Both the position numbers and the translations under genes were made by a program. This document shows, piece after piece, positions 23,204-34,297 of a stretch of 64,000 nt of DNA. The DNA comes from Luzula sylvatica (Eukaryota; Streptophyta; Magnoliopsida; Poales; Juncaceae), in the NCBI GenBank assembly GCA_946800325.1, contig OX326959.1, forward strand, positions 8,576,501 to 8,640,500. The letters are read 5' to 3'. How positions within the stretch are numbered: position 1 is the stretch's first letter; every line of letters begins with the position of its first letter. Below the pieces are notes generated by a model that was not told the origin of the DNA, made no database searches, and saw only the letters and a program-made list of their open reading frames with translations.

Positions 23204-23801
23204 CTAGCCAACATACTAGCTAACTAATTAACTAACTAACTAACTAACTAACTAACTACCTTCATACATACTTATTAACTAAATACCAACATACCTACCT
23301 AACTAACTAATTAACTAACTACCTTCCTGCAAACCCACTAACTAACTAAATAACTAACTAACTAACTAACTAACTAACGATCTTCCTACATACCTATTAA
23401 CTAACTAACAAACTACCTCCTTACATAACCACTAACTAACTGACTAACTAACTAACTAACTAGCTAACTAACTGACTAACTAACTAAATAACTAACTTGT
23501 GAACTATCTAACGAACTACCTACTAGATAACCAACTAACTAACTAACTAACTAATTAACTAACTAACTAATTAACTAACGAACGAACAAACTTTGACTAC
23601 CATGTTACATACATATTAACTAACTAACTAATTAACAAACAAACTAACTAACTGACTAAATACTAGCTAACTAACTAAATAACTAACTAACTAACTCCTA
23701 GCTACCTAACTAACCAACTAATTAACTAACTACCTAACTAACTAACTAGCTACCTTCCTACATACCCACAAACTAAGTAACAAACAAAATAACTTACTAA
23801 T

Positions 23802-23835
<34 letters not shown>

Positions 23836-24115
23836 CTAGCTAACTTACTAACTAACTAATTAGCAAACTAACTAACTAACTAACCCACAACTTTTATTCA
23901 TACTTATTAACTAACTACCTAACTAACTACCTACCTAACTAATTAACTAACTACCTTCCTACAAACCCACTAACTAAGTAACTAACTCACTAACTAACTA
24001 ACTATCTAACTAACTAACTAAATAACTAACTAATTAACTAACTAACTAACTAACTAACGAACAAACAAATTAACTAATTATCTAACTAACTAACTGACTA
24101 GCTTCTTTCAAACAT

Positions 24116-24163
<48 letters not shown>

Positions 24164-25120
24164 CCTTCCTACATTCCTACTAACTAACGAACATACCAAT
24201 TAACAAACTAACTAACAAAGTAACTAACAGACTTTCTAACTACCTAACTGACTAACTAACTAACTAATTGAATAACTAATTAACTAACTAATGAACTAAC
24301 TAACACACTACCTTCCTACATACCCCCTAACTAACTAACTAAGTACCTTCCTACATACCCACCAACTAACAAACTATCTAACTAACTAAGTAACTAACTA
24401 ATTAACTAACCAACTAATTAATTAACTAACTGACTAACTAATTAACTAAGGAACTAACTAACTAACTTACTAACTAACGACTAACTAACTAACTAACTAA
24501 CTAACTAATTAACTAACTAACATACTAACTAACTACTAGATAACTAACTTAATAACTAATTAACTATATAACTAACTAAATAACTACTTTCTTATATACA
24601 TATTAACTAACTAATTAACTGACTAACTAACTAGCAAATTAACTATCTAACTAACTAACTAACTACTAGCTAACTGACTAACTAACTAATTAACTAACTA
24701 ACTAACTAACATCTACCTTCCTACGTACCCACTAACTAACGAACAAACCAACTAACTAACTAACTAACTAACTACTAGCTAACTTACTAACTAACTAATT
24801 AACAAACTAACTAACTAACCAACTTACAACTTTCATACATACTTATTAACTAACTACCTAACTAACTAATTAAATAACAACCTTCTTACAAACCCACTAA
24901 CTAAGTAACTAAGTCACTAACTAATTAAATAACTAACTAACTAACAACTTACTGACTACCTAACAACTTACTGACTAACTAACTAACTAACTAATTAGCT
25001 AACTAACTAACTAACCAACTACTAGATAACTAGCTAATTTACTAACTATCTTACTAACTAACTAACAACCTTCTTACATACATATTAACTAACTAACTTA
25101 CTAACTAACTAACTACCTAA
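22012..25120 (-). repeat. Degenerate GTTA satellite, CTAAC orientation
   Basis: The same satellite as 5703-16562 but inverted: the plus strand reads CTAACTAAC with words CTACCTTCCTACATACCCAC and CGATCTTCC. It starts at the end of the LTR fragment. It is duplicated together with 20761-22011 at 43581-48055. It ends at CTACCTAACTCTC, where orientation flips to TTGTTAGTTAG. Confidence 0.93.
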
Positions 25121-25158
25121 CTCTCTTGTTAGTTAGTTAGTTAGTGAGTTAGTTAGTG

Positions 25159-25191
<33 letters not shown>

Positions 25192-25419
25192 ATAAGTATG
25201 TAATAATGTTGTTAGTTAGTTAGTTAGTTAGTTTGTTAATTAGTTAGTTAGTAAGTTAGCTAGTAGTTAGTTAGTTAGTTAGTTAGTTAATTAGTTAGTT
25301 ATTTAGTTAGTTAATTAGTTAGTTAGTAAGTTAACTAGTATGTTAGCTAGTAGTGAGTTAGTTAATTAGTTAGTTGTTTAGTAAGTTATTTAGTTAGTTT
25401 GTTTGTTAGTTAATTAGTC

Positions 25420-25472
<53 letters not shown>

Positions 25473-25534
25473 GTTAGTTATTTAGTGGGTATCTAGGAAG
25501 GTAGTTAGTGAGTTAGTTAGTTAGTTGGTTAGTA

Positions 25535-25573
<39 letters not shown>

Positions 25574-25585
25574 AGTCGGTTAGTA

Positions 25586-25616
<31 letters not shown>

Positions 25617-27209
25617 GGGTATGTAGGAAGGTAGTTAGTTAGTTAGTGGGTACGTAGGAAGGTAGTTAGTTAGTTAGTTAATTAATAAGTTCGTTAGTTA
25701 TTTTGCTAGTAGTTAGTTAGTTAGTTAGTGGGTATGTAGGAAGGAAGTTAATTAGATAGTTAGATAGTTAGTTAGTTTGTTCTCTTGTAGTCAGTCAGTT
25801 AGTTTGTTAGTTAGTTAGTTAGTTAATTAGTTAGTTAGTTAGTTAGTTAGCTAGTAGTTAGCTATTCAGTTAGTTAGTTACTTAGTTAGTTAGTTAGTTA
25901 GTTAGTTAGTTGTTAGTTAGTTAGTTAGTTAATTAGATAGTTAGTTACATAGTTACTTAGTTAGTGGGTTTGTAGGAAGGTAGTTACTTAATTAGTTAGT
26001 TAGGTAGTTAGTTAGTTAGTTAGTTAATAAGTACGTATTAAAGTAGTTAGTTAGTTATTTTGTTAGTTAGATAGTTAATTAGTTAGTTAGTAAGTTAGCT
26101 AGTAGTTAGTTAGTTAATTTGTTAGTTATTTAGTCAGTTAGTTATTTAGTTAGTTAGTTAGTTAGTCAGTTAGTTAATTAGTTAGTTAGTTAGTTAGTTA
26201 GTCACTTAGCTAGTAGTCGGTTAGTAAGTTAGTTAGTTTGTTTGTTAGTTAGTTAGTGGGTATGTAAGAAGGTAGTTAGTTAGTTAGTGGGTACGTAGGA
26301 AGGTAGTTAGTTAGTTAGTTAATTAGTTAGTTAGTTAGTTTATTAATAAGTTAGTTAGTTATTTTGCTAGTAGTTAGTTAGTTAGTTAGTGGGTATGTAG
26401 GAAGGTAGTTAGTTAGTTAATTAATAGGTACGTAGGATGGTAGTTAGTTATTTAGTTAGTTAGCTAGTAGTTAGTTAGTTAGTTAGTTACTTACTTACTT
26501 AGTTAGTTAATTAGTTAGTTAGTTAATTTGTCAGTTATTTAGTTATTCAGTTTGATACCGTGTAGTTAGTTAGTCTGTTAGTCAATTGGTTGGTTAGTTA
26601 ATTAGTTAGTTAGTTAGTTAGCTTGTAGTAACTTAGTTAGTTAGTCAGTTAGCTAGTTAGTTGGTTTGTTCGTTAGTTAGTGGGTATGTAGAAAGGTAGT
26701 TGTTAGTTAGTTAGTTAGTTAGTTAATTAGTTAGTTAGTTAGTTAGTAGTTAGTTAGTTAGTTAGTTAATTAGTTAGTTACTCAGTTCGTTCGTTAGTTA
26801 GTTAATATGTATGTAAGAAGGTAGTTATTTAGTTAGTTTGATAGTTAGTTATTTAGATAGTTCGTTATCTAGTAGTTATTTAGTTAGTTCGATAGTTAGT
26901 TAATTAGTTAGTTAGTAAGTTAGCTAGTAATTAGTTAGTTTGTTAGTTCGTTAATTAGTTAGTTATTTAGTTAGTTAATTAGTTAGTTAGTAAGTAAGCC
27001 AGTAAGTTAGCTAGTAGTTAGTTAGTTAATTAGTTAGTTAGTTGTTTAGTTAGTTAGTTAGTTAGTTAGTTAATTAGTTAGTTAGTCAGTTAGTTGGTTA
27101 GTTAGTTATTTAGTGGGTATCTAGGAAGGTATGTAGTTAGTTAGTTAGTTAGTTAATTAGTTAGTTAGTCAGTTAGTTTGTTTGTTTGTTGGCTAGTGGT
27201 CGGTTAGTA

Positions 27210-27242
<33 letters not shown>

Positions 27243-27264
27243 GTTAGCTAGTGGTCGGTTAGTA

Positions 27265-27299
<35 letters not shown>

Positions 27300-27662
27300 G
27301 GGTATGTAGGAAGGTAGTTTAGTTAGTTAGTGGGTACGTAGGAAGGTAGTTAGTTAGTTAGTTAATTAGTTAGTAGTTAGTTAATTAATATGTTAGTTAG
27401 TTAGTTTGCTAGTAGTTAGTTAGTTAGTTAATGGGTATGTAGGAAGGTAGTTAGTTATTTAGTTAGTTAGTTAATAGGTATGTAGGATGGTAGTTAGTTA
27501 GTTAGTTAGTTGGTTAGTTATTTATTTAGTTAGTTAGCTAGTAGTTAGTTAGTTTGTTTGTTAGTTAGTTAGTTAATTGGTTAGTTAGTTAGTTAGTTAG
27601 TTAATATGTACGTAAAATGGTAGTTAGTTAGTTAGATCAATAGTTAGTTAATTAGTTCGTTC

Positions 27663-27709
<47 letters not shown>

Positions 27710-28077
27710 GGTTATCTAGTAGTTAGTTAGTTAGATAGTTCACAAGTTAGTTATTTAGTTAGTTAGTTAGTTAGTTAGTTAGCTAGTTAGTCAGTTAGTG
27801 GGTAAGTTAGGAGGTAGTTAGTTAGTTAGTTAATTGGTATGTAGGAAGATCGTTAGTTAGTTAGTGAGTCAGTTAGTTATTTATCTAGTTAGTTAGTTAG
27901 TGGGTTTGTAGGAAGGTACTTAGTTAATTAGTTAGTTACGTAGGTAGGTAGTTAGTTAGTTAATAAGTATGTATGAAGGTAGTTAGTTAGTTAGTTAGTT
28001 AGTTAGTTAATTACTTAGTTAGTAAGTCTGCTAGTAGTTAGTTAGTTAGTTAGTTAGTTAATTAGTTAGTTAGTTAA

Positions 28078-28116
<39 letters not shown>

Positions 28117-28195
28117 GTTTGTTAGTTAGTCAGTTAGTCATTAGTTAATTAGTTAGTGAGTTAGTTACTTAGTTAGTGAGTTTGTAGGAAGGTAG
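25121..28195 (+). repeat. Degenerate GTTA satellite, GTTAG orientation, left of the Ty1 insertion
   Basis: This block runs parallel to 7060-10050: AATAAGTATGTAATAA near 25190 versus 7110, and GTTCGTTCGTTAG near 26786 versus 8642. It is cut at 28195 by the Ty1 element and continues at 35712 with sequence matching ~10055 onward. The last five bases, GGTAG, are the left target-site duplication. Confidence 0.93.
28191..28195 (+). repeat. Left target-site duplication GGTAG
   Basis: GGTAG directly precedes TGTTGG and is repeated at 35707-35711 directly after CCAACA. Satellite sequence on both sides joins smoothly when one copy and the element are removed. Confidence 0.9.
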
Positions 28196-28936
28196 TGTTG
28201 GTTCAAATTTCCTGATAGTTTGATTATTTCAAAACACTGTCATTACTAATGTATACATCCAGAAAAGTGCAGGATAACATAGGTACGATACAAAGATGAA
28301 GGAGGACTTGTGAATTAGGACTTCATTGGATTACATCAAGAATCAGGACATGAAGTCTCAAGATAAACAAGAAAAGAAGAACACGAGGAAGGCCATTGGA
28401 ATACATCAAGAATCAAGATGTTGAAGCCTTCCGTGAGTGGGATACGCCACAAATAAACCATAGGTACAAACCTAGTAGAACTCAAGTAAAATCATGTTCA
28501 AAATAACAAAGAGTTCAGTCAAGCAGGAAGTGCGTTCTGAACGAACTCAAAGTCCGTTCAGAACGGACTTGCCACATATCAAAACTTTAAACCTTGATTA
28601 GAACCAAACGTGTCACAGGGATGTGTGCGTTCGAACGAACAATCATGTCCGTTCGAACGGATAATTAGAATCCGTTCACCCACCTTCTGAGTGCGTTGAA
28701 CGGACAATCCTTCCTGTGAACGGACAATCCTTCCTGCGAGTAAAGGGTGAGTTAAAGCTACAAAGCAACCACCTACCGAACTTCGTAAACAAACATCTTG
28801 TGTCAAAGTGTTTGTACGGTATCATCTTTATCATCTAAATTATTATTTATTCCGCACCGTAAATTAGGTTTAAATCTAAACTAAGTGTAAGTTAGATTGC
28901 CAAATTTACCCCCCTCTAGGTTAGAATTAACCAACA
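28196..28936 (+). repeat. 5' LTR of the Ty1 element, internally deleted
   Basis: 741 bp against 1409 bp for the 3' LTR. It matches the 3' LTR up to TGTGAACGGA (about 28723), then shows a 20-base local duplication (CGGACAATCCTTCCTG again), then resumes at CGAGTAAAGGGTGAG (28737). The missing part corresponds to about 34825-35506 and includes the TATA box at 35115. It keeps palindrome pairs centred near 28538/28560 and 28632/28654. Confidence 0.9.
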
Positions 28937-28938
28937 AT

Positions 28939-28950
28939 TGGTATCAGAGC
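28939..28950 (+). other. Primer binding site, initiator Met-tRNA type
   Basis: TGGTATCAGAGC lies two bases after the LTR end. It is the standard PBS of plant Ty1 elements, complementary to the 3' end of initiator tRNA-Met. Confidence 0.95.
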
Positions 28951-29003
28951 AAGGTACTAACCATCTCTTTGAGTATTAGGGATAACTTGTACTTAACGAT
29001 CAA

Positions 29004-31358
29004 ATGACCGAAATTAATCCTATTGTACAAAACTCATCGATAAATCCGATAAATACCGTACCCAAATCAAATATATCAAACTCACGTGAATTAGCTGGAA
29101 CCAATTGGAGTTCTTGGAAGAAACGCATGCTAAATGCATTCGCTCTCCAAGGACTTGACAAGGTAGTGTTACGAGGCTTTGTCTTGGCCCAAGAGGTTGA
29201 CACGGACGGAAATGTAACCTACCCTGCTCAAACTAGGGAAGATAGAACTAATGACATTTACGCTCAAAACTTAATACTGAACAACGTAATTAGTTCTATC
29301 GGATCGCTAGTTGATCATTGTGAAAACTCATATGAAATGTGGCGTATGCTCAATGAGAGATACGAGGGCACATCTCAAATGAGAAGAACTAATATCATCG
29401 GACTTGAACAAGAATTCAACAATCTCCGAATGATTGAGGGAGAGTCCGTTGATAAAATCTGGGCAAAAATCAATGTACTAAAAACCCGATATGCCACCCA
29501 AAATGCACCTCTTACCGATGATAGAATTATTGCTAGATTACTTCAAGCTATGCCCCGGAGTTGGGAATCTTTACGTGTAGCTTTAGGTACGGCGGTCGCA
29601 TCACAAGATCTCACTCCCGAAGAATTGGTAAGTCAATTTCGGAACTTCGAGATTCGACTCAAGCAACTCGATGAAGAACAAGGAATCTTCACGACAACTC
29701 CTCGATCTAAAGCCATAGCCTTGCCCGCCGTGAATGCGAGCAACGAGGACAATGAGATGGACGACCTCATTTTGCGACTCCTAGAATGGCAAAGGGATGA
29801 AAAGCGATTTAACGAGAATCGAAAACAAAAGGGACTAAAACCTCATTGCTTTTGGTGCAAGAAGATTGGACATATGATGGAGTCGTGTTGGACGCTCCAT
29901 CCTGAAAATTCTCGGTGGAATAAAAAGGATGACGATCACAAGGATCGAGATAGACGAGAACCTCAATATGAAAGAAGATATGAGGACAAGGGCCGAGAAG
30001 ATCGCCCAAAATACAAAGGTAAAGATTACAAAAAGAAAAAAGCATATAAAGCTAATGTCGATTCCAGGTGGGGAGAAACGGATGGATCAAGCACATCATC
30101 TGAATCGGATGGTCCATCAAACCGACACCCCGCAAACCTTGCACTTATGGTAAGGATCGATTCTCCACCAATGAGCGCAGTGGAAGCTGCAATCAGATCT
30201 CTTCGAATTGAACGAGGTTTAACCACTACACCTCGCACTCCCACACTTATAGACGAAGAACCATCTACTCCTACTCCAAGCTCAACACATGACCAAGGTC
30301 ATGAGGTACGTATTAACTCTATAACTAACGTAGAATCATTACATCGTCTTAAGTTTTCTCCCGCATTCAAATTAGAACTCGAGTCGTGTGACGAGTTTCT
30401 AAGAGATGAAGGAAACTTTCAACAAATAGAGAGTAAACTTGAGAGCTCAACACAAACTCTCAAGGATAAGGTAGCTTCTCTTGAACTATCTATTTTGGCA
30501 TATAAATCTCAACTAAAAGAATTTAAAGGGTTTTCAAAATGTGAGTGTCAAACCCTTAAAGGTGAGATGTCTCATTTAAAAGTCGAACTTCAAAATTGTA
30601 AAGTTGAAAATGAGTCCTTGAAGAAGGCTTGTGCAACTATTGCATTGAGTCCTCCTTCATTGGATGATATCTTGAAATCGTCATTAATGGGACAAAAGCC
30701 CAATGACAAATCCGGTTTAGGATACAAGAAAAATAACGGTAATAAACCTGATTTTTCCATATCTAAAAATCAAAAATCCAAATGGGAGAACAATAAAATG
30801 GGTAGTCACGGAAATGCTTTCATGTATCGTGACTACAACAAAGGTAAAAATGTGAAAACGGAACAAGCTAAACGTATTAATCATAATTATAGGAACAATC
30901 ATTTCACACAAAATTCACCACCTAGACATAACAATTTGGGAAGAACCGATTGTTTATTCAAAAGGGGACCAAATGGGTATTTCTACGAAGTGACCAACTA
31001 CACCGACGCTTCATATCAAAAAGGGTCTCCCAAACATTACACAAACACACAAAAACAATTTCAACAAAATCGACTTAAACCAAGCAAATTTCAATCCAAC
31101 AACATTCATCTTATGCCAAAATCGATAACTTCTCAGAAAAGTAAACCAACTCATCTCTCTAATTATTTTGTGAAAAGTTCCATATCCACAAATAAGCCCA
31201 CCGTAGCATTTTGTAACTACTGTTGCAAAATTGGTCATGTCTCAAACAGTTGTGATCTTCGCAATCCAAAATTGAAATCAAACTCAACATGGATGCGTAA
31301 AGATCGTCACTCTATGGGTCCATCTACGTCTTTCGGTATAGGACCTCCTAGGGCTTAA
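29004..31358 (+). CDS. gag: Ty1/copia Gag with two zinc knuckles
   Basis: 784 codons from an ATG 54 bases after the PBS. The N-terminal part (residues about 28-220) is the copia Gag/UBN2-type domain: ELAGTNWSSWKKRMLNAFAL, then YEMWRMLNERYEGTSQ, then EFNNLRMIEGESVDKIWAKI. A zinc knuckle CX2CX4HX4C lies at residues 282-295 (CFWCKKIGHMMESC) and a second at 737-750 (CNYCCKIGHVSNSC). Between them are a Lys/Arg/Asp-rich stretch, a coiled coil at about 455-555, and an Asn/Lys-rich region. The frame stops after the second knuckle, where a complete element would continue into protease and integrase. The long extended Gag resembles Sirevirus Gag. It would form particles and bind the element RNA. No frameshift or internal stop is seen, so it could still be translated if transcribed. 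Confidence 0.92.
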   Translation: MTEINPIVQNSSINPINTVPKSNISNSRELAGTNWSSWKKRMLNAFALQGLDKVVLRGFVLAQEVDTDGNVTYPAQTREDRTNDIYAQNLILNNVISSIGSLVDHCENSYEMWRMLNERYEGTSQMRRTNIIGLEQEFNNLRMIEGESVDKIWAKINVLKTRYATQNAPLTDDRIIARLLQAMPRSWESLRVALGTAVASQDLTPEELVSQFRNFEIRLKQLDEEQGIFTTTPRSKAIALPAVNASNEDNEMDDLILRLLEWQRDEKRFNENRKQKGLKPHCFWCKKIGHMMESCWTLHPENSRWNKKDDDHKDRDRREPQYERRYEDKGREDRPKYKGKDYKKKKAYKANVDSRWGETDGSSTSSESDGPSNRHPANLALMVRIDSPPMSAVEAAIRSLRIERGLTTTPRTPTLIDEEPSTPTPSSTHDQGHEVRINSITNVESLHRLKFSPAFKLELESCDEFLRDEGNFQQIESKLESSTQTLKDKVASLELSILAYKSQLKEFKGFSKCECQTLKGEMSHLKVELQNCKVENESLKKACATIALSPPSLDDILKSSLMGQKPNDKSGLGYKKNNGNKPDFSISKNQKSKWENNKMGSHGNAFMYRDYNKGKNVKTEQAKRINHNYRNNHFTQNSPPRHNNLGRTDCLFKRGPNGYFYEVTNYTDASYQKGSPKHYTNTQKQFQQNRLKPSKFQSNNIHLMPKSITSQKSKPTHLSNYFVKSSISTNKPTVAFCNYCCKIGHVSNSCDLRNPKLKSNSTWMRKDRHSMGPSTSFGIGPPRA

Positions 31359-32258
31359 GCCCTAACTTGAAACACTATACTCCTTAGTATCCCACACCTT
31401 AAGCCAAATATGTAAGGGGAGTATAGGAAATGGGCTAAATTAAATTCTAGCCAAATTGGTCGAGTCTCATGTAGCTACATCATAAGTGTTAATAGAGGAT
31501 TACATTAGAACACTTGTCTCGGTAAATAAATCACGATTTCAGTCCAGTGATCACATCTCAGGAACCAGTCCGTTCGAACGAAAAACATGTGCGTTTGGAA
31601 CGGACAAATGAAGTCACCAAATACCCTCTGAACAGCCTCAAGTCCGTTCGAACGGACTAAAATACGTTCGAAACGGACAACTGGACTATAAGATCCAAAG
31701 TCACAGTTAAATTATGGCGCCATCTAACTTTCCTACCAGGATCAAGTGCGTTCGAACGTACAACTGAATGCGTTCCGAACGGAAAAATGAATTATAGGAT
31801 TATGGCGCCGGATCATACTTTGGCGCCGACTCTTAATGTCAACAGTGTTAAGTGCGTTCGAACGATCAACTAATGCGTTCGAACGCACATACCTCATTCA
31901 GCGAACCTACTTCAAACCCTTACACTCGCGCCGTTTCATATTCTGGCGCCTCTTCTCAGTTGTGTGTGCGTTCGAACGCACATAGGAGTCCGTTTGAACG
32001 GACCTAACAACTTCCCAGATACAACTTAAAATCCCAAAATAGCGCCTTTTCTCAGACATGAGTGCATTCCAACGCACATATTAGTCCGTTCGAACGGACT
32101 CATCGTATTTTCGGCCCATCAGCATGCAACCGACCCTAATCAAGGGACACGATCTCATCTTAACTCAATCTCTTCTTCGTTCTCTTCCTAAAAACCTATC
32201 TTCTAACTCTATCTCTCACCAAAATCCTTACTCTCCTTTTCCATAAAGGATCATCACC
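31359..32258 (+). repeat. Non-coding spacer with paired CGTTCGAACG palindromes and GGCGCC boxes
   Basis: This segment lies where pol should be. Between 31565 and 32100 it carries seven pairs of palindromes of the form GTNCGTTCGAACGNAC. Pair centres are near 31575/31597, 31649/31670, 31753/31776, 31859/31880, 31973/31995, 32069/32091, plus an opening copy set; spacing within pairs is 20.5-22.5 bp. GGCGCC-type boxes sit between pairs (near 31717, 31803, 31821, 31945, and GCGCC near 32042). TTTGGCGC at 31819-31826 fits the plant E2F consensus. The last 150 bases before the second ORF are C/T-rich, like a leader. Confidence 0.85.
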
Positions 32259-33755
32259 ATGAATGTCGCTAAGATCTTGCTTGCTAGGGGGGATTCGAAG
32301 GGAAAGAAGAAGGAAGGGGAGAGCTCCAACACTCAACCAAGGCCGAGAGCTCCACCTCAACAGAAGAAGGCAGCTAAGAAGCCTAGGCGGCAAGAAATCT
32401 TGAAAGCAGACTACGATTTCACAAATATAAACAATGAACATCTCTATAGAAATCCGGAGGCCGGAACCCTCTTCAACGACGTGGTGGCAAGGAGATCCAT
32501 CGTAAAATGCTACTACTACCAGTTTCCACCAAATATTCCTCATCTTTTCGACAAGATCGAGGCAATCGAGAGAAGATGGGGATTCGCAAATCTTGCGTGT
32601 CTTAACGAGCCGTTCTACGCAGTCATCACTCGATTGTTCTATGCAAACGCCGTATTCAACCATGCTCTAGAGAAGATAACCTCCTACATCCTCGGTGAAA
32701 AAGTTGAGATCTCGGTTGAAAATCTGTGCGAGTTGCTGGGTCTCAAGGATGATGGAGAGAAGATCTACAACGCACGCAAGGGAAGACTCGAAGCCGCCAT
32801 TATCGAACCAATGAAGAAGGTGGTTACAAATCGATACCAGTCACAAGAATCGGCATCGCACTTGGCAGCTCCTGAGAAATTCGTTTGGGAAATCGGTAAT
32901 AATATTCTTACTCCCGTCGCGAAATTGAAGGCAAATTTAGAAAATAGAAATATTATGCTATTGTATCGTATGTGGTACAATGATCAACTACCCGTCCATG
33001 TGCCTTATCTCATAATAAGTCACATGGAAAGCGTCCTGAGCCAAAGAAATGCCTCGTTACCTTACGGAACGTTGATCGCCCGGATGTTGGAACTCCAAGG
33101 AGTTTCGATCTCGGAGAACGAGTGGGACTTCCGATCGGAACAGCCAACAAATCTCGCATCTAAAGCAAACCTCCAACGTCTTGGATATCGGTATTCATCG
33201 AACGTACAAGGTTGGGTTATCAGTCCCTCTAAAGATGCGGAAGCGTTCCACCTTCCTCGCAATCCTACCCGATGGCTGGAAGGTGACACCCAAACCGAGG
33301 AAGAGGCAAACGCCGACCCCGCCTATACTGACCAAAGCGGTGAAGCGCCGGATCGAAAACGTAAGAAGAAGGAGCGTGCAGAAAGCTCTAACACCCCTTC
33401 GGAACACGACGAAAGGAGGTTTGCTTATATGAAGGCGTTATTCGAGGAGATGGATGAGCGGGTTGAACAACATGGACGAATAATGCGAGACGCATTTCGT
33501 GAGGACTTGCATGCTTCCGAGACCAGGATGATCGAGAACGTGGGTCGTCAATTTTCCGATCTCTATGTTTACCTTGGAAATCGCTTCGGGCCGTACACGG
33601 CACCCCAAGACCGAGTCCCTCGTACCTCTCCTCATCATACCACCGAGCATCCTTCGGACTCCAACTCGGGACAATTCAATACCGACACCTTCTTCGCAGC
33701 TGATCCAAGCGCCCAACCCGAACAGAACCCTTACACCGGCCCCAATGAGATATGA
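32259..33755 (+). CDS. Env-position ORF of a Sirevirus-like element, 'putative plant transposon protein' type
   Basis: 498 codons with an ATG start. A basic, Pro/Gln-rich N-terminus (residues 1-50) is followed by a conserved block at about residues 85-320. It contains ERRWGFANLACLNEPFYAVI, then a FYAN motif, ILGEKVEISVENLCELLGL, LLYRMWYNDQLPVH and LPYGTLIARMLELQGV. I recognise this as the pattern of the Pfam 'putative plant transposon protein' family, from memory and not from a search. The C-terminal part has a charged linker with KRKKKERAE, a short coiled coil (about 390-445), and a Pro/Ser-rich tail. I see no signal peptide and no clear membrane segment, so an envelope function is not supported. 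Position downstream of the missing pol matches the third ORF of Sireviruses. The frame is intact. Confidence 0.7.
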   Translation: MNVAKILLARGDSKGKKKEGESSNTQPRPRAPPQQKKAAKKPRRQEILKADYDFTNINNEHLYRNPEAGTLFNDVVARRSIVKCYYYQFPPNIPHLFDKIEAIERRWGFANLACLNEPFYAVITRLFYANAVFNHALEKITSYILGEKVEISVENLCELLGLKDDGEKIYNARKGRLEAAIIEPMKKVVTNRYQSQESASHLAAPEKFVWEIGNNILTPVAKLKANLENRNIMLLYRMWYNDQLPVHVPYLIISHMESVLSQRNASLPYGTLIARMLELQGVSISENEWDFRSEQPTNLASKANLQRLGYRYSSNVQGWVISPSKDAEAFHLPRNPTRWLEGDTQTEEEANADPAYTDQSGEAPDRKRKKKERAESSNTPSEHDERRFAYMKALFEEMDERVEQHGRIMRDAFREDLHASETRMIENVGRQFSDLYVYLGNRFGPYTAPQDRVPRTSPHHTTEHPSDSNSGQFNTDTFFAADPSAQPEQNPYTGPNEI

Positions 33756-34297
33756 TCGCCGGAGATGTCAAAAGTTTAATGTATGTGTGTTATAATCTAG
33801 GTGTTATGTCTTGAGTCTTGTTTGTGAACAATTGATTTGCTTATTGTTATGTGTGTGTTTGTATCGGCATGTGTCATGCCTTGAACTGCATAAATTTGAT
33901 TTAGTGTCAGTCTGAGTATTATCAACTGTTACATCTATGTTAATTTTTTTTCATATAATCTATCAGTCCAGATGCAAGTGCGTTCGAATGCACCACTTTT
34001 TCGTTCGGAACGCACACAAACACAAAAATCGTTTTATTTTCCTTAAATCTGCTAAATTTGAAAAGATTGTCATCATTCAAAACAAAAGAATGTGATCATA
34101 TTTACGAGCTCATACATTCATCAATTCATTCTTTGAGGGGGAGCTCGCATTTAGGGGGAGCCTTCCGTTGATGAAGTCTCCTTGACCCTTTTGATCTCTT
34201 TCAAAATGGGGGAGAAACGATCGTACGGAAAGTTCTCAACTAAATGGTGAAACTCTCCAAACCGACAGTGTTTTGAAATTAATCAAAAGGGGGAGTT
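33756..34297 (+). other. 3' untranslated region with repeated polypurine tracts
   Basis: AT-rich spacer with one more palindrome pair (near 33983/34005). It contains several polypurine motifs: TGAGGGGGAG (about 34134-34143), TTAGGGGGAG (34151-34160), ATGGGGGAG (34206-34214) and AAAAGGGGGAG (34285-34295). The last sits directly before the 3' LTR and is the likely plus-strand primer. Multiplied PPT motifs are a described Sirevirus trait. Confidence 0.8.

Noticed and set aside
31819..31826. GGCGCC boxes as copies of the Athila PBS (TGGCGCCG...)
   Set aside because: Similarity is limited to 7-8 bases (TGGCGCCG), the downstream CTGCCGGGGA is missing, and the element uses a Met-tRNA PBS.
32196..32663. 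155-codon minus-strand frame opposite the env-position ORF
   Set aside because: Antisense shadow of the ORF at 32259-33755; hydrophobic by virtue of the complementary codons.
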